This document shows, one piece after another, positions 46,306-53,554 of a DNA stretch of 64,000 nucleotides. Made by a program: the position numbers and the translations under genes. The stretch spans positions 248,001 to 312,000 of the forward strand of contig NZ_JANUFD010000001.1 in assembly GCF_024807945.1 (NCBI RefSeq), given 5' to 3'. The notes under the pieces are model-generated. The model searched no databases, was not told the origin of the DNA, and saw only the letters and a list, made by a program, of their open reading frames with translations. Numbering within the stretch: position 1 is the stretch's first letter; the number at the start of each line of letters is the position of its first letter. The stretch comes from Pseudomonas sp. JUb42 (GTDB lineage Bacteria; Pseudomonadota; Gammaproteobacteria; Pseudomonadales; Pseudomonadaceae).

Positions 46306-48723
46306 TTAGAACAGCACCTTCGCCACGTCGGTAAAGCGCTTGGCGAAGTGCACGGTAATGCCTTCCTTGAGGTAGTCCGGCAGTTCTTCGAAGTCGCCGC
46401 GGTTAGGCTCAGGCAGGATCAGTTCGTTGATCTTCTGCCGCCGCGCCGCGATGACTTTCTCCCGAACGCCGCCAATCGGCAGGACATGCCCGGTCAGGGT
46501 CAGCTCGCCGGTCATGGCCACGCCTTTCTTCGGCGCCTGGTTGCGGGCCAGGGACAGCAGGGCGCTGGCCATGGTCACGCCAGCACTAGGGCCGTCTTTG
46601 GGCGTAGCACCTTCAGGGACGTGCAAGTGTACGAAGGCTTCGTCAAAGAACTTGGCATCGCCGCCAAATTTCGCCAGATTGGAACTGACATAGCTGTAGG
46701 CAATTTCCGCCGACTCTTTCATCACATCACCCAACTGACCGGTGAGCTTGAAGCCGCGGTTCAGTGTGTGGATGCGGGTCGCTTCGATCGGCAGGGTCGC
46801 GCCGCCCATGCTGGTCCAGGCCAGGCCCGTGATGACGCCGGTGCCGGAGAGCACCTGCTCGTTACGGAAAACCGGCATGCCCAGGGCTGCTTCCAGATCC
46901 TTGGGGCCGACCTTGATCACCGAGTCCGGGTTATCCAGCAACTTGACCACGGCCTTGCGCACCACCTTGCTCAATTGCTTCTCAAGCTGACGCACCCCGG
47001 CTTCACGGGCATAACCGTCGATTACCGTACGCAGGGCCACGTCGCTGATGGACAGGCTGGTCTTGGCCACCCCGGCCTTTTCCAGCTGCTTGGGCCACAG
47101 GTGTTTCTTGGCAATGGCGACTTTTTCTTCGGTGATGTAGCCGGACAGGCGAATGATTTCCATGCGGTCCAGCAACGGGCCGGGGATCGAGTCCAGCGTG
47201 TTGGCGGTGCAGATAAACAGCACTTTCGACAGGTCAAGGCGCAGGTCCAGGTAATGATCGAGGAATTCGACGTTCTGTTCCGGGTCCAGCGTTTCGAGCA
47301 GGGCCGACGCCGGGTCGCCCTGGTAGCTCTGACCCATCTTGTCGATTTCGTCGAGCATGATCACCGGGTTCATCACCTCCACGTCTTTCAACGCCTGCAC
47401 CAGCTTGCCCGGTTGGGCGCCGATGTAGGTGCGGCGGTGGCCCTTGATCTCGGCTTCGTCACGCATGCCGCCTACGCTCAGGCGATAGAACGGCCGGCCC
47501 AGGGATTCGGCGATGGAGCGTCCGACACTGGTCTTGCCCACGCCCGGCGGCCCGACCAGCAGCACAATGGAACCGCTGATCTCGCCTTTGTAGGCGCCGA
47601 CCGCGAGGAATTCGATGATCCGCGCCTTGATGTCATCGAGCCCGGCATGGTGCTGGTCGAGCACCTTGCGCGCGTGCTTGAGGTCGAGCTTGTCCTTGCC
47701 GTAGATGCCCCATGGCACTGAGCTAGCCCAGTCCAGGTAGTTGCGGGTCACGGCGTATTCCGGCGAGCCGGTTTCGAGGATCTTCAGCTTGCCCAGTTCT
47801 TCATCGATGCGCTTCTGCGCCTGGGCCGGCAGGACCTTGCCGACCATGCGCTGCTCGAACTGTTCGATATCGGCCTGGCGGTCGTCCTTGCTCAGGCCCA
47901 GCTCTTGCTGGATGACCTTAAGCTGCTCTTTAAGGAAGAACTGGCGCTGGTGCTCGCCGATCTTGCGATTGACCTCGGCGGAGATCTCCTGCTGCAGACG
48001 CGCAACCTCGACTTCCTTGCGCAGCATCGGCAAGACTTTTTCCATGCGCTTGAGCATCGGCACGCAATCGAGCACCTGCTGCAGATCGGTGCCCTTGGCG
48101 GACGTCAGGGCGGCGGCGAAGTCGGTCAGCGGCGAAGGATCGTTGGGGCTGAAGCGATTCAAATAATTTTTCAGCTCTTCGCTGTACAGCGGGTTGAGCG
48201 GCAGCAGTTCCTTGATCGCGTTGATCAGGGCCATGCCGTAGGCCTTGACCTCATCGGTGGCTTCGTTGGACTGCTGCGGGTATTCCACTTCCACCAGGTA
48301 AGGCGGGCGATGGTGCTTGAGCCAAGTGCGAATGCGCACGCGGCTCAGGCCCTGGGCGACGAATTGCAGCTTGCCGTTCTCGCGGCTGGCGTGGTGCACC
48401 TTGACCAGCGTGCCGTACTCCGGCATCGCTGCAGTGTTGAGGTGGCGCGGGTCGTCGGACGCCGAGTCCATGAAGAACAGGGCCAGGGAGTGGTGCTCGG
48501 ACTTGCTCACCAGTTCCAGGGTCTCGGCCCACGGCTCTTCGTTGACGATCACCGGCAACACTTGCGCGGGAAAGAACGGCCGGTTGTGGATCGGGATGAT
48601 GTAGACCTTGTCCGGAAGATTTTGCCCCGGCAGGGCAAGAGAGGTGCTGTCGGAGCTCAGGGTAACTTCGTGCTCGTGATCGTCTTCGGGCACATTCTGT
48701 GAGTCTGCTTGCTGGTCGCTCAT
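46306..48723 (-). CDS. lon: ATP-dependent Lon protease
   Basis: An 805-residue Lon with an N-terminal substrate domain, an AAA+ module (GPPGVGKTSVGRSIAESL; MLDEIDKMG) and a C-terminal peptidase with catalytic Ser in DGPSAGVTMASALLSL and Lys in GGVREKVIAARR. It degrades misfolded and regulatory proteins. It differs from the other Pseudomonas Lon type in its acidic N-terminal extension (DDHEHEVTLSSD). A sigma32 promoter lies upstream. Confidence 0.96.
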   Translation of the reverse strand: MSDQQADSQNVPEDDHEHEVTLSSDSTSLALPGQNLPDKVYIIPIHNRPFFPAQVLPVIVNEEPWAETLELVSKSEHHSLALFFMDSASDDPRHLNTAAMPEYGTLVKVHHASRENGKLQFVAQGLSRVRIRTWLKHHRPPYLVEVEYPQQSNEATDEVKAYGMALINAIKELLPLNPLYSEELKNYLNRFSPNDPSPLTDFAAALTSAKGTDLQQVLDCVPMLKRMEKVLPMLRKEVEVARLQQEISAEVNRKIGEHQRQFFLKEQLKVIQQELGLSKDDRQADIEQFEQRMVGKVLPAQAQKRIDEELGKLKILETGSPEYAVTRNYLDWASSVPWGIYGKDKLDLKHARKVLDQHHAGLDDIKARIIEFLAVGAYKGEISGSIVLLVGPPGVGKTSVGRSIAESLGRPFYRLSVGGMRDEAEIKGHRRTYIGAQPGKLVQALKDVEVMNPVIMLDEIDKMGQSYQGDPASALLETLDPEQNVEFLDHYLDLRLDLSKVLFICTANTLDSIPGPLLDRMEIIRLSGYITEEKVAIAKKHLWPKQLEKAGVAKTSLSISDVALRTVIDGYAREAGVRQLEKQLSKVVRKAVVKLLDNPDSVIKVGPKDLEAALGMPVFRNEQVLSGTGVITGLAWTSMGGATLPIEATRIHTLNRGFKLTGQLGDVMKESAEIAYSYVSSNLAKFGGDAKFFDEAFVHLHVPEGATPKDGPSAGVTMASALLSLARNQAPKKGVAMTGELTLTGHVLPIGGVREKVIAARRQKINELILPEPNRGDFEELPDYLKEGITVHFAKRFTDVAKVLF

Positions 48724-48753
48724 GGGGCACCTGCATAATTGAACATGGTCCTT

Positions 48754-48782
48754 AGATGGGGCAACTATGCTCAGGTTTCAAT
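48754..48782 (-). promoter_or_regulatory. Sigma32 (heat-shock) promoter of lon
   Basis: The minus strand reads TTGAAA, 14 bases, then CCCCATCT, the sigma32 consensus at correct spacing. The -10 ends about 30 bases before the lon start. This agrees with Lon as a heat-shock protein. Confidence 0.85.
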
Positions 48783-48884
48783 GGTCGCTGCCGATAGCAT
48801 CGAAGACAGGGACGAGTTTGGCGAAAACCCACGCAAAGGCGGACCTTTTGCCAGTAATGGCTTAGTGACACTTTTATAAAGCGT

Positions 48885-48913
48885 GAACTTATTTGCTTCG
48901 CCAGCTAATCTGG
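48885..48913 (+). promoter_or_regulatory. Weak AlgU-type promoter candidate for the cupredoxin operon
   Basis: GAACTT at 48885-48890, 18 bases, then TCTGG at 48909-48913. The -35 is perfect and the -10 differs from TCTGA by one base, but the spacer is one base longer than usual. Confidence 0.3.
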
Positions 48914-48981
48914 GTCCCAAGTGTTTTCACCGCCAAGGCTGGCTTTATCATTTCCGGCTTTGCCGTTGCGGATTGGAACTC

Positions 48982-49659
48982 ATGATGATCAACGCATTTT
49001 CCTCGGTGTACCTCGCTGGACTGTTGATGCTGTCTGCAGCAACGGCTTCGGCCGCCACCTTTAATGCCCAGATCAACGATCAGCAAGGCCAGCCATTGTC
49101 CGGCGCCGTGCTGACCCTGAAAGGCCCTGCTGGCACCGCGCCACTCGTGCTCAAGGCCGACATGGACCAGCGCGACAAGGAATTTGTCCCGCGCGTACTG
49201 GCAGTACACACCGGCACCCAGGTCAAGTTTCCCAACAGCGACAATATTCGCCATCAGGTGTATTCCTTCTCCCCGGCCAAGCGCTTCGAACTTCGTCTGT
49301 ACGAAGGCACGCCTTCGGACCCGCTGCTATTCGACAAGGCGGGCATCGTAGTGTTGGGCTGCAATATCCATGACTGGATGCTCGGCTATATCTATGTCAC
49401 TGACGAGCCGTGGTTCGGCGCCAGCGATGCCAAGGGCGCGCTGAAATTCGACCAGGTTCCGGCCGGTCATTACATCGCGACCCTGTGGCACCCCCAAGTG
49501 GCAGACATGCTACCCACCGCTGCGGGCGAGTTCGATGTCCCGGCTGCGGGTCTGAGCCAGACGTTCAGCCTGGCTGTTCAACCCAAGAGCGGCGATACCC
49601 CCAAGGCGCCAGCGCCCAGCGCTTTCGGTGATGCCTTCAAGAAAGCTGCCACGCCATGA
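48982..49659 (+). CDS. Periplasmic cupredoxin-like protein (methylamine-utilisation-like)
   Basis: A 225-residue exported protein (signal peptide to about residue 25). It has a carboxypeptidase-regulatory-like first part (QPLSGAVLTLKGPAG) and a plastocyanin-like second part. Type-1 copper ligands can be read: H91 (IRHQVYSF), C127, H130 and M133 in GCNIHDWM. A GCNIHDWMLGY pattern is typical of proteins loosely called methylamine utilisation proteins. The C-terminus is Pro/Ala-rich. Its stop overlaps the start of the GGDEF/EAL gene. I infer electron transfer or copper/redox sensing. The start may be 48982 or 48985. Confidence 0.8.
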   Translation: MMINAFSSVYLAGLLMLSAATASAATFNAQINDQQGQPLSGAVLTLKGPAGTAPLVLKADMDQRDKEFVPRVLAVHTGTQVKFPNSDNIRHQVYSFSPAKRFELRLYEGTPSDPLLFDKAGIVVLGCNIHDWMLGYIYVTDEPWFGASDAKGALKFDQVPAGHYIATLWHPQVADMLPTAAGEFDVPAAGLSQTFSLAVQPKSGDTPKAPAPSAFGDAFKKAATP

Positions 49660-52010
49660 ACCTGCGGACCAGCTTTCAGGCACGCATTGCCAGCGTTCTA
49701 ATCGTCCTGTTGCTGGTCGTCATCGGTGCGTTGTTCTTTGCCGTCAAGGTCGCAACCGGCGATGCCGTGCAGCGTCAGGCCCGCGAGCAACTGGACGTGG
49801 GTACCCGTGTGTTCGAGGGCCTGCTGGACATCCGTGGCAAGCGTTTGAGCGATGCGGTGCAATTGCTGGCGGCGGATTTCGGATTTCGCGATGCGGTGGC
49901 CAGTGCCGACTCAGCCACCATCCGCTCGGTGCTGCTCAATCACGGTGCGCGGATCAATGCCAGTGACATGTTCCTGCTGGGCATGGATGGCAAAGTGATT
50001 TCCAGTACTGTGGCCGAGATTCCCGAGGGCTCGCGGTTTCGTTTCGACAAGCCGCTGCGTGACGCGAAAAACAACAAGCAGGCCATGCTGATCGTGCCGT
50101 TGCAGGGCAAGCCGCACCTGTTGGTCGAGAGTACGGTGCTGGCGCCGCTGCCCATCGGCCGGGTGGTCATGGGTTTTGCCATGGACGTCGATTTCGCCCA
50201 GGAACTGCGCTCGCTCAGCGGCCTTGAGGTGTCGTTCCTGGCGGTGGAAAAGTCCCATCCGGGGCAATTGATCAGCACCTTGCCTGAAGCCCTGCACAAC
50301 AGCCTGATCGAGTTGATGCTCAAGGCCCCGCAAAGCCAGATGAAGATGAGCGAGCATGGCGAGCTGAACTTCCTCAGCCAGTCGCTGATGTTGGCCAACG
50401 TGGTCAGCGACGGTAGCGAACAGGTCATCGCCTTGCTGCAAAGCCCGCTGGATCAGGCGCTGCAGGCGTTCGTGCCACTGGACGAAAATATTTTCTGGAT
50501 CACCCTGGCAGCCTTGATTGCCTCGTTGATCGGTACGTTGCTGCTGGCGCGCAGCGTGTCGTTGCCGGTCCAGGCCCTGGCCCTGGCAGCCAAACGCATT
50601 GGCGATGGCGACTATGCCACGCCGGTGATCATGAAGCGCAGCGACGAGCTGGGCATGCTGGCCGGTGCCATCAACCATATGCAACACGGTATTGCCGTTC
50701 GCGAAAGCCAGTTGGCGCACAATGCCCTGCATGACGTACTCACCGGTCTGCCCAACCGTGCCCTGGTGCTCGAGCGCCTGGGGAGTGCCATTTCCGCCGA
50801 GCGTCCGGTGGCCCTGTTGTACCTGGGGATCGACAATTTCCGCGCCATTCGCGACGGTATCGGCGCCGAGGGCATCGACCTCTTGCTGCAGGAAGTCGGT
50901 CAGCGCTTGCAAGACACGGTGCGTTCCGGCGACACGGTGGCGCGCCTGAACGCCGATGAGTTCTTGCTGCTGCTCGATCAGACCGGCAGCGAAGGCGCAG
51001 TCGGTGTGGCTGACCAGTTGCAGCGTATGCTCAGTGACATCCAGCGCGTCGAAAGCCACGACATCAGCCTGGATACCTGCATCGGCATTGTCAGTTACCC
51101 GGATAATGGCGATGCGCCTCAGGAACTGCTGCAGCGCGCCGCCATCGCCCGTCAGGACGCCAGCAACCTGCCGGGCCGCCTGCAGATCTACGAAGATGGC
51201 CGCGACCTCGAACATCAGCGCCAGATCACGCTGATTCGCGACCTGCGCAAGGCCGCGCGCAACGGCGAACTGCACCTGCACTACCAACCCAAGCTGGATA
51301 TCCGCCAGGGTCAGGTGCGTCAGGCCGAGGCCTTGCTGCGTTGGAATCACCCGCAATTCGGCAATGTTTCCCCCGCCGAATTCATCACCCTGGCCGAGCG
51401 TACCGGCAGCATCCAGATTCTGACCAACTGGGTGATCGAAGAGGCCATGCGTCAGTTGGCCGAATGGTCAAGGCGCGGATTACAGATTCAAGTCTCCGTG
51501 AATATTTCCGCCGATGACCTGCTGACCGGCGATCTGTCGGATCGGGTCAATGGTTTGCTCAAGATGTACCGGGTGCCGGCCGAACAACTGGTATTCGAGA
51601 TCACTGAAAGTGCCGTGATGCGCGAGCCGGAGCAGGCCCTCAAGGTGCTCAACCGTCTGCGCGAATGCGGCATCAGTTTGTCCGTCGACGATTTCGGCAC
51701 CGGCTACTCTTCATTGGCACACCTCAAGCGCCTGCCGGTGCAGGAGCTGAAGATCGACCAGTCATTCGTGCGCAACCTGGATGAAACCAGCGAGGACGCG
51801 GTGATTGTTCGTTCCACCATCGAAATGAGCCACAACCTGGGGCTTAAAGTGGTCGCAGAAGGTGTCGAGTACGAGCACAGCCTGCGTCTGCTGGAGCGCT
51901 GGCATTGCGACACGGCCCAAGGCTACCTGATCAGCCGGCCGCTATCCGCTGCCGCGTTCGAGGCCTGGATGGCCAAGCCGCTGACGGCACCGAGCATGAT
52001 GGTGCATTAG
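49656..52010 (+). CDS. Membrane GGDEF/EAL protein, probable c-di-GMP phosphodiesterase
   Basis: A 784-residue protein. There is a transmembrane helix at about residues 11-31, a periplasmic double-sensor region of about 250 residues, a second helix near 279-298, and then HAMP. The GGDEF domain is degenerate: RLNADEFLLL replaces GGDEF. The EAL domain is complete, with EALLRW, NISADDL, ITESAV, DDFGTGYSS, KIDQSF, VAEGVE and QGYLISRPL. It should hydrolyse c-di-GMP, with the degenerate domain as a possible GTP-responsive or structural part. It overlaps the cupredoxin gene by 4 bases, so that protein is a candidate partner for its periplasmic sensor. Confidence 0.93.
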   Translation: MNLRTSFQARIASVLIVLLLVVIGALFFAVKVATGDAVQRQAREQLDVGTRVFEGLLDIRGKRLSDAVQLLAADFGFRDAVASADSATIRSVLLNHGARINASDMFLLGMDGKVISSTVAEIPEGSRFRFDKPLRDAKNNKQAMLIVPLQGKPHLLVESTVLAPLPIGRVVMGFAMDVDFAQELRSLSGLEVSFLAVEKSHPGQLISTLPEALHNSLIELMLKAPQSQMKMSEHGELNFLSQSLMLANVVSDGSEQVIALLQSPLDQALQAFVPLDENIFWITLAALIASLIGTLLLARSVSLPVQALALAAKRIGDGDYATPVIMKRSDELGMLAGAINHMQHGIAVRESQLAHNALHDVLTGLPNRALVLERLGSAISAERPVALLYLGIDNFRAIRDGIGAEGIDLLLQEVGQRLQDTVRSGDTVARLNADEFLLLLDQTGSEGAVGVADQLQRMLSDIQRVESHDISLDTCIGIVSYPDNGDAPQELLQRAAIARQDASNLPGRLQIYEDGRDLEHQRQITLIRDLRKAARNGELHLHYQPKLDIRQGQVRQAEALLRWNHPQFGNVSPAEFITLAERTGSIQILTNWVIEEAMRQLAEWSRRGLQIQVSVNISADDLLTGDLSDRVNGLLKMYRVPAEQLVFEITESAVMREPEQALKVLNRLRECGISLSVDDFGTGYSSLAHLKRLPVQELKIDQSFVRNLDETSEDAVIVRSTIEMSHNLGLKVVAEGVEYEHSLRLLERWHCDTAQGYLISRPLSAAAFEAWMAKPLTAPSMMVH

Positions 52011-52101
52011 CACGGCAAGTCTGGAAGGTTTTAATGCAGTAAGGCGGTGACAGACCCCTTCGTCGAGGGGAACGCCTATTTTTGAAACAGGACGCTTGGT
52101 T

Positions 52102-52965
52102 ATGCAGTACAAACTCCCGTTGTTGTTGGGCTGTGTGTTGGGAATCTCGACACCCTTGGCCGAGGCTGATAATGGCCGACTGATCGCTACCGGTGGCGCG
52201 ACCAGTATTGAAGGCGGTGCCGGCGGCGGGGTTATTCCCTGGGCCGTGCTGACCGGTTATGGCGATGAAGGCGAATGGGGCGCGAGCGCATTCGCGACTC
52301 ACGTCAATCTGCCGGATTACACCCTGGATGTGGCCGGTATGGCGGCGTCCTACGGTAACCGTGTGGAACTCTCCTACGCCCATCAGCGATTTGATCTGGG
52401 CACTCTGGTGCACAAGCTCAGCCTGCCGGATGACAACCTTTCCCAGGACATCTTCGGGGTCAAGGTGCGCCTGTTCGGCGACCTGATCTACGACAACCTG
52501 CCTCAGGTTTCCCTGGGTCTGGAATACAAGCATCAGAACGACTTCCTGATTCCCAGCCTGGTCGGCGCCAAGCGTGACTCGGATGTGGAAGGCTACCTGA
52601 CCGCCAGCCGTCTGTTCATGGGCGCGGCCTTTGGCTACAACGTCGTGGTCAACGGCGGCGTGCGCTACAGCCGGGCCAATGAAACCGGCTTGCTGGGCTT
52701 CGGCGGTGACCGCCGCGACAGCCGCAGCCTGCTCAAGGAAGGCGGCGTGGCCGTGCTGTTCAACCCGCACTGGGCCTTAGGCATGGATTATCGGGAAAAG
52801 CCCGACAACCTGTCTTTTGCCGGAGAAAGCGACTGGGTCGATCTGTTCGTCGGCTACTTCCCCAACAAACACGTTTCTTTTGTCCTGGCCTACGCGCGCC
52901 TGGGTGAGATCGCCACCCTGGATAACCAGAACGGCACTTATCTGTCCGTTCAGGGGAGTTTCTGA
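52102..52965 (+). CDS. DUF3034 family, predicted outer-membrane beta-barrel
   Basis: A 287-residue exported protein (signal peptide MQYKLPLLLGCVLGISTPLAEA). The mature part has alternating hydrophobic/polar strands, with aromatic belts such as DLFVGYFPNKHVSFVLAYARLG, and ends in a terminal Phe (LSVQGSF), the classic outer-membrane barrel signature. It resembles DUF3034 proteins. It lies 91 bases after the GGDEF/EAL gene and shares one base with the next gene. It may be a channel or receptor serving the same system. Confidence 0.8.
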   Translation: MQYKLPLLLGCVLGISTPLAEADNGRLIATGGATSIEGGAGGGVIPWAVLTGYGDEGEWGASAFATHVNLPDYTLDVAGMAASYGNRVELSYAHQRFDLGTLVHKLSLPDDNLSQDIFGVKVRLFGDLIYDNLPQVSLGLEYKHQNDFLIPSLVGAKRDSDVEGYLTASRLFMGAAFGYNVVVNGGVRYSRANETGLLGFGGDRRDSRSLLKEGGVAVLFNPHWALGMDYREKPDNLSFAGESDWVDLFVGYFPNKHVSFVLAYARLGEIATLDNQNGTYLSVQGSF

Positions 52966-53393
52966 TGCGTGCCCTGCGTCTGTTGCCTTGCCTGCTCCTG
53001 GCCCTGCTGGCCGCCTGCGCCCAGCAACCGCCCAAGGATGACAGCCTGTATCAAGACCTCGGCCAGCGTGCCGGCATCCAGCGCATCGTCGAAGGCATGC
53101 TGCTGAACATTGCCAGGGACGAACGTATCGTCGAGCGCTTTCGCAAGATCGATATCGAGCGCCTGCGTGACAAACTGGTCGAACAGTTCTGCGTCGAAGC
53201 AGGCGGCCCTTGCCGCTATACCGGCAGCGATATGGCCGAAGCACACAAGGGCCAGAAGTTGACCCCCAGCGACTTCAACGCCCTGGTGGAAGACCTGATC
53301 GACTCGATGAACGCGCAGAACATCCCGGTGCCGGTGCAGAACCGTTTGATCGCACGGCTGGCGCCGATGCGGGGGGATGTTATTCATAAGTAA
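52965..53393 (+). CDS. Truncated haemoglobin (group 1) lipoprotein
   Basis: A 142-residue protein with a lipoprotein signal (MRALRLLPCLLLALLAAC, lipobox Cys at 18) followed by a group-1 truncated globin. The globin pattern is SLYQDLGQRAGIQRIVEGML and RYTGSDMAEAHKGQKLT, where H94 is the proximal haem ligand. Anchoring a globin in the envelope is unusual and suggests sensing or handling of oxygen or nitric oxide outside the cytosol. Its start shares the A of the preceding TGA stop, so it is translationally coupled to the DUF3034 gene. Confidence 0.85.
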   Translation: MRALRLLPCLLLALLAACAQQPPKDDSLYQDLGQRAGIQRIVEGMLLNIARDERIVERFRKIDIERLRDKLVEQFCVEAGGPCRYTGSDMAEAHKGQKLTPSDFNALVEDLIDSMNAQNIPVPVQNRLIARLAPMRGDVIHK

Positions 53394-53398
53394 CCCCG

Positions 53399-53483
53399 TT
53401 GGAGCGAGGCTTGCCCGCGAACCAGACGCCACGGTGGACCAGACAGACCACGTTGAATCATTCGCGGGCAAGCCGCGCTCCAA
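53399..53483. repeat. BIME, GGCTTGCCCGC type
   Basis: TTGGAGCGAGGCTTGCCCGCGAA at 53399-53421 is inverted at 53461-53483 as TTCGCGGGCAAGCCGCGC plus TCCAA, with one mismatch. It lies after the globin stop. Confidence 0.9.
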
Positions 53484-53505
53484 CGGACTGACGTATAGCA
53501 CCCAC

Positions 53506-53538
53506 AAAAAAACGGCCATCAATCGATGGCCGTTTTTT
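53506..53538. terminator. Bidirectional Rho-independent terminator
   Basis: AACGGCCATC-aatc-GATGGCCGTT, flanked by A7 on the left and T6 on the right, so it can stop both the rightward globin transcript and the leftward gcd transcript. Confidence 0.93.
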
Positions 53539-53554
53539 GTTGTTCAACCCTGGC

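Noticed and set aside
50941..50980. Active diguanylate cyclase in the GGDEF/EAL protein
   Set aside because: The site reads NADEF, lacking the GG needed for GTP binding and catalysis.
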